DNA from: Rathayibacter sp. VKM Ac-2879
Lineage (GTDB): Bacteria; Actinomycetota; Actinomycetes; Actinomycetales; Microbacteriaceae
DNA: 64,000 nucleotides
NCBI RefSeq assembly: GCF_015351245.1
Contig: NZ_JADKSO010000002.1
Coordinates: 796,401-860,400 of the forward strand
Reading direction: 5' to 3'
Positions 6,372-15,860 of the stretch are shown piece after piece (within the stretch, counting starts at the first letter, position 1; the number at the start of each line of letters is the position of its first letter). The position numbers were made by a program, and so were the translations under genes. Below the pieces are notes generated by a model. It searched no databases. It had not been told where the DNA came from and was given only the letters and a program-made list of their open reading frames with translations.

Positions 6372-9300
6372 GATCGGCGTCACCTCCTTCATTGTCGTTG
6401 TCTGAGACGTCGGCATAGCGAGCGCTACGATCTTCGCGCCTCACGCGTACCTCCACAATGAGCGCGGCATCGAGGCGTCCCAGCAACTGGTCGAGCGCTT
6501 CGGTCGTGATCCGCAGCCGGTGGCCTGATGGGCCGTGTGGTTCAAGGCCGGCGCTAATCTCTGCCCAGGTCTCAGACGCCAAGACGACGTCCGCCTCCTC
6601 GCTCTGCCAGCGGAGGCCGCCGTCTCGGGAGGTGATGCTGAGCATTTTCGCAGTGTCCTCGGAAGGGCGTGGGAGCTCGGGCGTGAGTTCGGTGGCGAGG
6701 GGGTCCAGCCGGTCGATGCCGCCTTCAGAATTCGGCGTTGACACCCAACCTTGAAGCTGGAACGGAGGCGAGGAGAACTGGAAGTCTTCGTCATCGAGGT
6801 CAGCTGATGGGATTCGGAAGCTCCAGTAACCGTCAGCAGTTTGCAGCGCACGTACAAGCGCGCCCGCGGCGTCGGGAGTGACCAGAGCCGATGCGATGTC
6901 GATGCTCAGGGATCGGTCGTACTCAGTGGCAGTGGCCGATTGCCAGACTGTCACCCATCCGTCAGCAGGTTTGAGGGCGGTCAGAAACTCGGATTCGTGA
7001 ACCCGGCTACTTCCTCGCGGTCCGGCAGTAGCCAATGAACCAGGGATCGAGCTTCGCTGATCTGTAATCCATCGCCCGTCGTGGCGTGCGACGTCGAAGT
7101 CGGCGAGCCATTCTAGGACGTCGGGCTGTTCTGCATCGGGGTCGCGGTACGGAGCAACGGTCCTCATGAGTCTTCCGGCGGTGGTAAGTGCCGCGTGGCG
7201 TTCCAGGTAGTAGTCGAGATCCTCAGCTTTAGGAATCTCCCATTTGTATCCGTAGGTTTCACCGTCCTCGTAAACACCTGCGGTCCGCCTCGGGTCCTCT
7301 AAACGTTTGCCCTTGCCTCGCCATCCCCATTCGTCGAGGATGAGCGTGCTAGCCGCATCGAGCACTTCTTGGTGTGTGATGGCGAGTGCCTTCGTTAGTT
7401 TTCCGAGGACATACTCGTCGAAGTCTGAATGGAATCGGTGCTCAGCGTGTGGTGCGCCCTTCATCATTGGACCGGGCTGGGTGGGGCGGTGCCAGCTTTC
7501 GAGAGTCACCGGCTCTGCAAGCTTGGCCTTCCAGTCGGTCCCAACAGAATGGCCAATTGATGTAGCGGTCAGTAGCGCAACTGATGAGCAGTGCCGTTGA
7601 ATCGCGGCGTGGTCCGGATAGCGGTCGCTTAGTTCGATCACTGTGGACATGAGTGCGTCGACGGCAGAGGGGTCGTCGCGTGCTACTCGCTCGACAGCGA
7701 CAAGGAACCACTCTGCTGCGCTCATCTGGTAGTAGAGGAATCGTTCATCGGCGTACCCAGCTGCATCGCCCCGCGTGACTGCCGAGCCGAGCGCAATGAT
7801 CACGTCGCTGACGCCGAGTTCGATGGCTGTACGCACTGCGTGTGCAGCCTGCCAACGAACTGCTGCGCGCGGGTCACCAAGTGCAGCCCAGAGGAAGTTT
7901 GCTATTGCGGTATCGATTGGGTCTGCTGGCGTCTGCCCGGAAGCTGTCCTGGGACTAATTCCGAGTTCTTCCTCGAAGGCGGCGAGCGCTTCGTCGAGCA
8001 CGCGCGCAGCTGTGGAAGGGTCGAGGACTGCTGAAGCTCCAGCTGCGAGCATGTAGCAATGGTCGGCATCGGTCAACGCTTCCTCAAGATTCAGGTGGTC
8101 GAGGGCACGTTGGAGGAGATCGGTCGTGCGCACCTCCAAGAGGTCGGCCGCCGCAGGCAGGTCAAAACTCATCCAGTTGTGGTGAAGCAACCGGGCACCG
8201 TGTCGATCAACGTAGGTGCCGACCGCATTCTTCAGCGAATCGACGAACGATTGAGCCGTTCGAGGACGCACTAGGGCCGCGTTCAAGAGCTTGGCTAGCT
8301 CGTAGTCGCTGAGGGCATCAGAATCCAATGCGGCGTCCAGGATCGGGCCCCACTGAAGCTCTGGACGCGAAAAGGTTTCTGCGATGAAGAGACTGTCACT
8401 GTACGTACGAGCCTCTTGCTGAAGTCGAACCGCCGCGTTCACGTCGCTTGTCCGAGTGAGGTCAAGTGCCGCGATCTGCGCTTTGCATTCGTCTATCTGA
8501 GCGGATCGTTCTGTTTGTTCGTCTGGCGTGAGATCCAAGGTGGTGCTCCTGAACTCGTCAGGGTCCTTGGCACGAAGGGGGTCAGGGAGTGGGGATTGCC
8601 TGAACTCGGGATCGAGGGAGCGTCCAAGTCGGTTTGCGAGATTATCTGCGGCAGACAGGGCCTTTGCGTTGAGGGAGCCGGATACGTCAAGTTCACGAAG
8701 CGCGGCGTCCAGGTCAAAGTTGGTCGAGAAGGGCGCCAAAACTATTCTGAGATCTGGCCGTCCCGCAAGCAGGGCACCATCCCCGTCAACTAGTCCCCTG
8801 AATTGCCAGTCGAGCGCCCCGAACCGGCGATCCCTCCACTGCCCGAGAATTCGGAGAACGTTGGTGCCCGAGACCCGCGCGAGTGCAGCGACGAGCTGGT
8901 GTTGGTTGAATCCGTCATACACGATCGGTTCCACGGCCTCGCCGAGGCGAGCGACGCGCTCAGCGAGGGTGAATGCGTCGAGGGGATCGATGCCAGCAGC
9001 TGCCCGCGTGAGGGCAACTACTGCATCCCATCGATAAATCGCATCATCACCCACTCCGCTAGCAGCTTTCACAGCGTGGTCGAAGTAGCTTCCAGCTTCG
9101 GCCTCACTAAAGCGGTGCATTCCCCGAGCTACGCGCACTAGCGTTTCGGCCTTGCTGTCGGCCGTTTCAGCGGCACTCGTCAGGGCATGCCGTGCCGCGT
9201 TGGAGAGTTCGAGGACCGCCGACGCGAAACGGGCGTCGCCTCGCAGCCCTGAGATCAGGTCGAGCGCCCCGGCAATCGGAGCATTGGCAGAGATCGTCTG

Positions 9301-12300
9301 AATCGCTTGAATGCAAGCGACTGTCACCTCTTTTTCCTCGAAGGAAGAGCCGAGCAAGGGCAAGATCTGCCGGGCGATTCGGAGCGCCATTGACCAGATG
9401 TCATCTTGTGACTGGCGTTTGGGGTAACTCGCGATCACTGCTGCCGCGGCTTGCGGATCGAGGTCACCGCGAGCGTATTTTGCCCAAGAGCTGAGCCAGC
9501 TGATGGCGGGGCGCAGATAGCGATTGAGATCGTCGTCATTGGACTTCGCGGGATCGTACTTTCCACGCTTCGCTGGAACTTGAAGGGGCCGGTAGTGCCC
9601 GACATCGAGTACCTCACCCATTAGTTCGGCACGCAACGCGACCGCTAGGAGAAGACCCGATCGGCCTGAGCCGTGTCTGTCGCCAAGTCCAATAGGTAGC
9701 GATGGCGGCAGGCATTCGCGAAGTCGTTCTGCGGCTACTATTGCGTCGGCAATCGAGTGACGCACCGCAAGTGCGCAAAGCCATGAAGCGCCCCGGAGCG
9801 CGGTATCTTCCGCATTCCGGTGATCGTATTCCTCGGCAGTGAGACGAGCACGGAATCGTTCCAGTGCCGTCCACGCGCCGCCAACGACACTGGCATCTAC
9901 GGTCATTCCAACGCGCTGCATCTCGCCAAAGACGCCAAGAAGTAACGCAGGATGGGTGGAACTCACGATCAGGCCAGAAACGTCGTCCTCTGGGGCACAT
10001 GAGATGAGCATCCGCGTAAGCGCTGCGCTCGATTCGAGGACAAATCGAGCTGGGCGCCAACCCGACAAGTATCGGACAGCCGCAGGAGGTCCATCCGTTC
10101 GAAGGATCGCAAGTGCGATGTGTGCCACTTGTTCTGGGGTGACATTCTCGTCGCGCGAGTATCGCTCTCTCGGCGAGCGTACCCAGGCAGCGATGGCGGA
10201 AGCTGCTTGCCGAGACCTGCTCCTGGCTGTGCTCGTACCTCCGGTGGAATGAGCAAGCATCGCCGCCTCGGCACCGAGCGTAGAGCCCGGCCAACTTTGT
10301 GGGAGCTCTCGCGACGCGATCAGCTCACCAAGCACCCGGGCGTCCATCCGCGAACCCGCCAGGTCAGGGTTGTCTCTAATGATCGTGAACTGCCGCCCCT
10401 TCCCTGCGCGACCCGCTCCAGCGCGCATGGCCAACTGCACAATCGAATCCGGACGTCGTAGCTGGACAGCTGCACGAAGACCGAACTCCACGCGTAAGTG
10501 CTCGACCCGGGTACGCTCGACGTCACTCGTTGAGGGCAGGGCATCGTCCGTGGCAACGAGGGCGAGCAGTTCGTCGTGGAGATTTGCGCTCCAGAGAACC
10601 TCCGGCAGAGAAGACGCGGCGTAAGCAGAGGAGCCGCTCAGCGTGCGCAGCTGAGACGCGACTTGGGCCGCGACCTCAGGTGTGGCACGGTGCCGGGTGC
10701 GGAAGTACGTTTCCGTCGGTTCGTCGAGAAACTGGACGCTTTGCCCGCTCAGGATCAAGCCTCGACCTAGATCGGATATGAAACTGCGGACGTTAGCAGC
10801 CTGCGTACCAGCAAGTTCCGCAAGCACGCCCAACGGAACACTCGGACGCAATAACGTGAGGAGCTGGGCAGCACGTTCGAGTTCTGATCGCGACCTACCA
10901 GCGTTGTTGAAGGCCTTGGTAACTTGCTCTTGCATGAGAGCGTCAAGCGGAGAAGTGCTGTCCGTAAACCCCGCGAGTCGACCGAGAGCCTCTTGAATCG
11001 TTTTGGTTTCAGAGAGCACCGTTGACACGACTCGCGGATTACCCGCGGTTCGATCGTGAATCTCTGCAACGTCCAGAGTCGTCGCCGATGGATGTGAAGT
11101 TGAAACGACCTTCGCCGTCTCTTCTAGTGCGAAGGCCGGTAGTTCGAACGTCACCGTACCCGCAGGAGCTTCAAGAAGATGAGCACGCTCTGGTCGACAA
11201 GTCAACACGATGTGAACGTTCGTTGGAATAGCGTCGTCTAGCCTCAGCACATCCCGCACGAATGCTCTAGATTCCGCGTTGTCCTCCGCAGCCATCACGG
11301 CGTTATCGGCGGCGTCCACCACTATCACTAGCTGGCGAGTTCCACTCTGAACGAGAATCTCGCTCGCAGCGTCGAGGCGACGAACGAAAGCCTTGGTGTA
11401 CTCCTCGGGGGCGAGGTTGCCGGTGTGAACTATCGGGAGACCAAGCCCTATTCCTGCGATTTCAGTAGCAAGCTGAACTAGTCCGTCGCGGTGACGATGC
11501 CGCGGACGGTCTGGTCTGCGGTAGGACCCATTGCCGAAGCAATCGTAGATGATGACGTCGGCTCGACCTCGTAAAAGGTCCGGTAGCGCCCGAGCGAACG
11601 TGCTCTTCCCGGCTCCGCCCTCGGCCGTTACGACTATCGAACCGGAAGATCCAAGAATCCGATCCGCGAGTTCCACATATGCGTCTCGCACAAAGAACGG
11701 TGCAGTCTCAAGCTGGCACGGCGCCGGGGCAAGCTCGTCCTCCCGACAACCGAAAGCAGTGAGAACATCTGCCTTCCGGATTGGGCCACTGGACTCGGTG
11801 CTCGCTCTTGAGGCGACAAGGTCAACAAGAGACGCGGACACGCGGAGGTCGGTGTCAGCGGTGAGTCCGCCGACTTCTCGGTCAAGCCCGCGTCGGAGAA
11901 CGGTAACCCCGGGCTCACGGCCTCGGAGGTCGAGCCGTGAGCATAGAGACGCCGCATCATCGGCGCTGAGATTCGCTGCATTCGTCAGCTTCGCGGCTGA
12001 CGACCCCACGGCAGTCGGCTGACCACTAGCCAAGTCGCGCACAGCATTGACAGCGTCAGAGGAAATCGGCTTGTTCGTGACTATTGAGAAGCGAATCGTG
12101 GCCTGCGGGTACTGCATTCGCAATGTGTCGTCGAGCTGAGCAAACTTGCTGAGGATCTTGCGAACCTCGCCAAGGGTGACATTCTCGTTTGGGTGCAGGG
12201 TCGAGTGCTTGAACTGACGCACTTCCAGGGACGTGAAGTCTTCGTCTGGAGGTCCGTAGAACTCAACAAGGTCTATGACCTCAGCACCGTCTGGCTCGGC

Positions 12301-12483
12301 TTCCGAAGGAGCGGAGCCGAGTCCCTCGATTGATACCTGCTGGAGATCGGTCGCGGGGCTCAGAAGCTTTAGCAGGCGGACTGCAGCCCAGGTGTAGTGG
12401 AATCGGTCACCGTCACGTGACGCACGTACTCGTTCTGTCCCAGTGGAACCGCTTCGAGTGGAATCGCTCTTCGCCCTAGCCAT
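6292..12483 (-). CDS. Giant STAND NTPase with N-terminal Cap4-like nuclease domain (Avs-like defence protein)
   Basis: This 2063-residue protein has three parts. Residues ~25-150 resemble a Cap4/DUF4297-type PD-(D/E)xK nuclease: GDRFHYTWAAVRLLKLLSP, then acidic D71 and SLEVRQFKHS with the E87-x-x-Q-x-K92 pattern. Residues ~265-600 form a STAND/NACHT-type NTPase, with Walker A EGGAGKST (~288-295), Walker B QLVIVVDAAD (~384-393) and LTCRPERA (~427-434). The remaining ~1400 residues are helical and repeat-like, as in the sensor halves of Avs proteins. In characterised Avs systems the sensor binds phage proteins and the NTPase oligomerises to switch on the nuclease. The size and order match nuclease-bearing Avs proteins, but subfamily membership needs profile searches. 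It is the largest gene of the window and leads a two-gene operon behind three palindromes. Confidence 0.7.
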   Translation of the reverse strand: MARAKSDSTRSGSTGTERVRASRDGDRFHYTWAAVRLLKLLSPATDLQQVSIEGLGSAPSEAEPDGAEVIDLVEFYGPPDEDFTSLEVRQFKHSTLHPNENVTLGEVRKILSKFAQLDDTLRMQYPQATIRFSIVTNKPISSDAVNAVRDLASGQPTAVGSSAAKLTNAANLSADDAASLCSRLDLRGREPGVTVLRRGLDREVGGLTADTDLRVSASLVDLVASRASTESSGPIRKADVLTAFGCREDELAPAPCQLETAPFFVRDAYVELADRILGSSGSIVVTAEGGAGKSTFARALPDLLRGRADVIIYDCFGNGSYRRPDRPRHRHRDGLVQLATEIAGIGLGLPIVHTGNLAPEEYTKAFVRRLDAASEILVQSGTRQLVIVVDAADNAVMAAEDNAESRAFVRDVLRLDDAIPTNVHIVLTCRPERAHLLEAPAGTVTFELPAFALEETAKVVSTSHPSATTLDVAEIHDRTAGNPRVVSTVLSETKTIQEALGRLAGFTDSTSPLDALMQEQVTKAFNNAGRSRSELERAAQLLTLLRPSVPLGVLAELAGTQAANVRSFISDLGRGLILSGQSVQFLDEPTETYFRTRHRATPEVAAQVASQLRTLSGSSAYAASSLPEVLWSANLHDELLALVATDDALPSTSDVERTRVEHLRVEFGLRAAVQLRRPDSIVQLAMRAGAGRAGKGRQFTIIRDNPDLAGSRMDARVLGELIASRELPQSWPGSTLGAEAAMLAHSTGGTSTARSRSRQAASAIAAWVRSPRERYSRDENVTPEQVAHIALAILRTDGPPAAVRYLSGWRPARFVLESSAALTRMLISCAPEDDVSGLIVSSTHPALLLGVFGEMQRVGMTVDASVVGGAWTALERFRARLTAEEYDHRNAEDTALRGASWLCALAVRHSIADAIVAAERLRECLPPSLPIGLGDRHGSGRSGLLLAVALRAELMGEVLDVGHYRPLQVPAKRGKYDPAKSNDDDLNRYLRPAISWLSSWAKYARGDLDPQAAAAVIASYPKRQSQDDIWSMALRIARQILPLLGSSFEEKEVTVACIQAIQTISANAPIAGALDLISGLRGDARFASAVLELSNAARHALTSAAETADSKAETLVRVARGMHRFSEAEAGSYFDHAVKAASGVGDDAIYRWDAVVALTRAAAGIDPLDAFTLAERVARLGEAVEPIVYDGFNQHQLVAALARVSGTNVLRILGQWRDRRFGALDWQFRGLVDGDGALLAGRPDLRIVLAPFSTNFDLDAALRELDVSGSLNAKALSAADNLANRLGRSLDPEFRQSPLPDPLRAKDPDEFRSTTLDLTPDEQTERSAQIDECKAQIAALDLTRTSDVNAAVRLQQEARTYSDSLFIAETFSRPELQWGPILDAALDSDALSDYELAKLLNAALVRPRTAQSFVDSLKNAVGTYVDRHGARLLHHNWMSFDLPAAADLLEVRTTDLLQRALDHLNLEEALTDADHCYMLAAGASAVLDPSTAARVLDEALAAFEEELGISPRTASGQTPADPIDTAIANFLWAALGDPRAAVRWQAAHAVRTAIELGVSDVIIALGSAVTRGDAAGYADERFLYYQMSAAEWFLVAVERVARDDPSAVDALMSTVIELSDRYPDHAAIQRHCSSVALLTATSIGHSVGTDWKAKLAEPVTLESWHRPTQPGPMMKGAPHAEHRFHSDFDEYVLGKLTKALAITHQEVLDAASTLILDEWGWRGKGKRLEDPRRTAGVYEDGETYGYKWEIPKAEDLDYYLERHAALTTAGRLMRTVAPYRDPDAEQPDVLEWLADFDVARHDGRWITDQRSSIPGSLATAGPRGSSRVHESEFLTALKPADGWVTVWQSATATEYDRSLSIDIASALVTPDAAGALVRALQTADGYWSFRIPSADLDDEDFQFSSPPFQLQGWVSTPNSEGGIDRLDPLATELTPELPRPSEDTAKMLSITSRDGGLRWQSEEADVVLASETWAEISAGLEPHGPSGHRLRITTEALDQLLGRLDAALIVEVRVRREDRSARYADVSDNDNEGGDADHGNDFRVFSYQPGTGWNDFNGCVGTR

Positions 12484-12528
12484 ACCTCAGTGCTCCGTGC
12501 GGAACCAGCAGCGCCAACCTCTGCCGTG

Positions 12529-12598
12529 GTGACAAAGAGTCACGAGGAGATTCGGTGACATCACCTGGTGAAAACCCCCTACCGGTGACCAGGTCACC
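12529..12598. promoter_or_regulatory. Three GTGAC/GTCAC palindromes upstream of the STAND NTPase operon
   Basis: Three dyads lie within 70 bp just upstream of the NTPase start: GTGAC-AAAGA-GTCAC (12529-12543), GGTGACATCACC (12554-12565) and GGTGACC-A-GGTCACC (12584-12598). The shared GTGAC half-site suggests an operator cluster for one regulator. No regulator gene is adjacent. The rest of the 304-bp gap 12484-12787 shows no gene. Confidence 0.5.
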
Positions 12599-12787
12599 TA
12601 CTGTCCGTCCGACACGCACTCACTCTCTCGCATCCTCTCCATCGCTCTCGGGCGACACGCGCCAAGAGAACGGTGGCGTGCGATCTCCTCGGCCGCACCA
12701 ACCGAGCCTGCGCGACTAGATCGCACACGACAGCAGATGATCGAGGCGATCGCGGCGTATCAGTGACCCACCTAGAGAAGGTCTTAT

Positions 12788-13798
12788 CTATTGGGCGGGC
12801 AGCCGTCGGTGGACCCAAAGCTCACGACTTGTACCTCCGTCTTCAGTGACGCTGACGAGTTGGTCGCGCCACGCCGTGCGCGGTGCCATCTGAAGGCCGT
12901 CATGTAGACGGTCGTCGGGGTGGTGGATGACCCATCGGTGTGCTTGGCCTGCGATCTGGCGATTCACCACGCGGATCAGTTCGTCGCGGCCAGTAGCACT
13001 GGCAACCGAGGGAAGACCAAGCTTGTCAGGGTCGACCTCGCGGTCACGCAACTGGAGTATCACTCTCGGGCTGAGAGGAAACCACACGATGCTTGCTGTC
13101 GCGTAACCAACTGGTGCATCACCGGGTGACCACCAGCACACTGGCTCGTCTGAGGTGAGGACAGGCTCGGAGTCGCTCAGGATCAGTGACCAAGTCATCT
13201 GGTGGGCCAGACGTTCTCCGAGTTCACCCAGAGCAAGCTTGATGCCCTCTTGGATCATCACAGCATCTGGTGCCACCAACTTGGGTCCGGACGGGCCGAG
13301 CATCTCAGCCCTGACGATGCCCACGTCATCCGCGGAGGCGGGGCGACCGTTCGCGCGAAGCCAGGTCCGGACGCTGTCGTCGGTGACCGTTTCTCCGAGT
13401 TGTAGCCGCATGTGGTGGGTAGCCATCGCGTTGAAGTCCTCACGCCACCGATGTCCGCGGACGGTCTGGAGAGCGATGTGATTGATCAGGTGGTACCAGT
13501 CCTCCGTGGTGAAGTCGGCCCAGCCTGTACGGAGCAGCTTGTACACGGCGGGAGCCGCGGCCTGTTCGAACTGGCTCAGGTGGTGCTCGATCGACTCTGG
13601 GTCGTGGCCGGCACGATCTTCGTCGCGAGCAAGGACCTCGGTCTCAATCCGGTAGAAGCCGACTTCGGCGCAGGCTTTTCGGACAGCGCTTCGAACGACG
13701 CGGTCTGGTCGGTCGCGATCGACCAGTGCCAGTTGCTGGTTGCTATCGGCGAAGTTCCGCAGGTAGAACTGCGGAACGAGGTGGTGGCGAGGACTCAC
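12788..13798 (-). CDS. DUF4238 family protein
   Basis: A roughly 336-residue protein beginning VSPRHHLVPQFYLRNFAD, the hallmark N-terminus of DUF4238. Internal segments such as SLILSDSEPVLTSDEPVCWW also fit the family. I chose the GTG at 13798 because the family signature begins there. The frame remains open up to 14032, but the extra residues are arginine-rich and look non-coding. DUF4238 proteins have no established function. They occur often in variable islands, and some authors suspect nuclease or defence roles because of the conserved HH..P..hL..F motif. Here it sits alone between two defence-like operons on the same strand. Confidence 0.75.
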   Translation of the reverse strand: MSPRHHLVPQFYLRNFADSNQQLALVDRDRPDRVVRSAVRKACAEVGFYRIETEVLARDEDRAGHDPESIEHHLSQFEQAAAPAVYKLLRTGWADFTTEDWYHLINHIALQTVRGHRWREDFNAMATHHMRLQLGETVTDDSVRTWLRANGRPASADDVGIVRAEMLGPSGPKLVAPDAVMIQEGIKLALGELGERLAHQMTWSLILSDSEPVLTSDEPVCWWSPGDAPVGYATASIVWFPLSPRVILQLRDREVDPDKLGLPSVASATGRDELIRVVNRQIAGQAHRWVIHHPDDRLHDGLQMAPRTAWRDQLVSVTEDGGTSRELWVHRRLPAQ

Positions 13799-14142
13799 AT
13801 TCCCATGATGCTCCGCACATCGAGCCGATACGATCTGACCCCGCCGTATGCGCGTGACTCGACCGCAGCGGTACGGGGCGGGCCCAGCACGGGGAAGCAC
13901 GCATAGACGAGTGCTGGGGATATCGCGCCGCGGTCCGGTCGCCTCGGCGAGGCACGGACGCACGACCGTCGTGTCGGCATCCGCTCGGGCAGGCACATCG
14001 TCCTGCGCCAGGATGGCCTTGACCCGGGGCACGGGGTAATCCGAATGTGGCGCTGGAAGCGATTCCGCGTGCCGAGCTATCCACCGATGTGGGCGACCTG
14101 TCCTAGCGTGCCCCGCGTGTTGGCCAGTCGAGTCGGGTACAC
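13799..14142. other. Non-coding gap, nothing recognised
   Basis: This 344-bp gap separates the DUF4238 gene from the end of the IetA/IetS/HEPN operon. Small frames exist on both strands, but they are arginine-rich and look like shadows. It presumably holds the promoter of the DUF4238 gene on the minus strand. I see no clear palindrome or terminator. Confidence 0.4.
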
Positions 14143-15822
14143 CTACGAGTCCGGTCCTGCATCTCTGGCAGTGTCCGGGCCTGGTTGTGCTCCAGCTGGT
14201 TCGCTGGATTCGTGCATGTCGGCCGGCGGATCTTGTTCAGGGTCTTCAGGGAACTGCATGTACTCGAAGGAGGGGAAGGGCATGTACGTACCAGGATGAT
14301 CGGCGGGGTGGTTCCAGCTCGCGACGAGGTCGATGAGGTAGAGGTAAGCGGACCGAGTTACTTGGAGCGCGAGCATCGTTGAGTCAACGAGTTCGAAGAG
14401 ATCAACCCGGCTGCGGGCGTCAACGGTCACACCCGTCGGCTCCAGGAATGCCGCGTGGACGATTCGATGGGTGCCGGCGTTGCGAAGAGCCTGCGAGGGG
14501 GCATACATGCCAGCGTCTTCCATGTCGTAAGCAAGTTCGGAAAGCGCGTATGGGGGCAATGCGTGTTGCGGGGCCTTCACGAGCCCGGGCCGCACAGTGC
14601 CGTCCTTCCTTGCCCAGAACTTCCGGAAGGAAACTCGACGAGCCTCGTCTCCCACACAGAAGTGCTCGTTGGCGACGACGGCTGTTTTATCCAGAACGTC
14701 GAGGGCGGATCGTTGAGCGAGAAGGAGTTTGGAATATTGAAGGCCGTAGAGCGAATAGTCGAGTGTCTCGACGTAGTACCCGGAATCGTCATCCTTTTGC
14801 TCCGGGCCTTCGGCGACTTGTACGTACCCCTCGTACGCCAACTGGCGCGAGACGAGGAAGTCAGATTTCAAGACATTCATCTCGGCGAGAATCGGCGGAG
14901 ACATTTCCTCTGGAGAACCGCCATATAAGACTTCAATCGAGGCGCTGTCCCAGTGTCGGTCTTCGGTGCCGAGGCCTTCAACGGCCGGTGACAGGGCGAG
15001 CCTGTACGCAGCGATCCATTTGAGGTACTCGTCCTCGACGCCTTCCAAGCCGTGCGATAGGTGTCCTGGACTTTCGGTGGGCTCGAGTCCGTCCCATCGG
15101 TTGGCCGTGTCCGCGCCGGCGAAGCTGATGGTGCCGTCGCGCAGGGACTGGGCCATGTTCACGTACTTATCGAAGACTGCTGCGATGTGACCGGTCTGTC
15201 CGACTCCTGATTGGATTCTGTTCATGAGGAGCTGGGCAAGGTTTCCTGCGGCGTTGCCGTTCGATGGGTCAGCTTCGAGCGCGTGTAGGTAGAAGTCGTA
15301 GGCTTCAGCCCATCGCCCGGAGTGGTCGAGACAGTTCGCAAGGTTGCAGTATGCAGCCGAGCGCGTGTGTGGATCTGCGCGCGGCGAAGATCCGACGGTG
15401 AGAAACATTTGCCTCGCACGGCGAAGCTCTACTCGGTTGGCGCGACGACTTTCCGCAAGGTCGCTCGCTCGTTCTTCGGAAGTTGCCTGCGTGGGCAAGC
15501 CGAGGTCACATGCTGTGACGATTGCGTTAGCGACGTTGTACATGCACTGAAAGTGCAGCGGCTGCTCGGGAGTAGTGTCGCTGCACGCGCGTGACGCGAG
15601 CTCTTGGCCTTCGGTGAGAAGCGCGACATCGGCAAGGTCTGCCCCCGCATTGATGACGAGTGACGAGCAAACGAATCTCAGCGCAGCCTTCTCGTCGCCA
15701 ACGAGAGGTGAGCCGTCAATCTCCTCCGCGATGGACAACACTCTCTGTGAGGCGACACGAAGATCCGCGGATTCGCTGTGGCTGGCAAGAACCCGCTGGT
15801 ACCACTCTTCGTACGCTGACAC
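14143..15822 (-). CDS. TPR protein with LA2681-like HEPN domain (candidate RNase effector)
   Basis: About 559 residues. The N-terminal half carries tetratricopeptide-like helices, including AAYCNLANCLDHSGRWAEAY followed by HALEADPSNGNAAGNLAQL. The C-terminal half contains MNVLKSDFLVSRQLAYEGY and, about 120 residues later, LRNAGTHRIVH. The R-x4-H of RNAGTH (about R447 and H452) is the catalytic signature of HEPN ribonucleases, and the arrangement resembles LA2681-type HEPN proteins. I chose the GTG at 15822 because an AGGAG precedes it. A TTG at 15864 would overlap the protease stop but lacks a binding site. It is the third gene of a tight operon with the IetA/IetS-like pair, which suggests that it is controlled by them. 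Confidence 0.68.
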   Translation of the reverse strand: MSAYEEWYQRVLASHSESADLRVASQRVLSIAEEIDGSPLVGDEKAALRFVCSSLVINAGADLADVALLTEGQELASRACSDTTPEQPLHFQCMYNVANAIVTACDLGLPTQATSEERASDLAESRRANRVELRRARQMFLTVGSSPRADPHTRSAAYCNLANCLDHSGRWAEAYDFYLHALEADPSNGNAAGNLAQLLMNRIQSGVGQTGHIAAVFDKYVNMAQSLRDGTISFAGADTANRWDGLEPTESPGHLSHGLEGVEDEYLKWIAAYRLALSPAVEGLGTEDRHWDSASIEVLYGGSPEEMSPPILAEMNVLKSDFLVSRQLAYEGYVQVAEGPEQKDDDSGYYVETLDYSLYGLQYSKLLLAQRSALDVLDKTAVVANEHFCVGDEARRVSFRKFWARKDGTVRPGLVKAPQHALPPYALSELAYDMEDAGMYAPSQALRNAGTHRIVHAAFLEPTGVTVDARSRVDLFELVDSTMLALQVTRSAYLYLIDLVASWNHPADHPGTYMPFPSFEYMQFPEDPEQDPPADMHESSEPAGAQPGPDTARDAGPDS

Positions 15823-15860
15823 TGCACTCCTGCCGCCGGAATCGTGGTCCGTCTTTCGGG

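Noticed and set aside
13799-14032. N-terminal extension of the DUF4238 protein to 14032
   Set aside because: The added 78 residues have no family similarity and the DUF4238 signature starts at the GTG at 13798.
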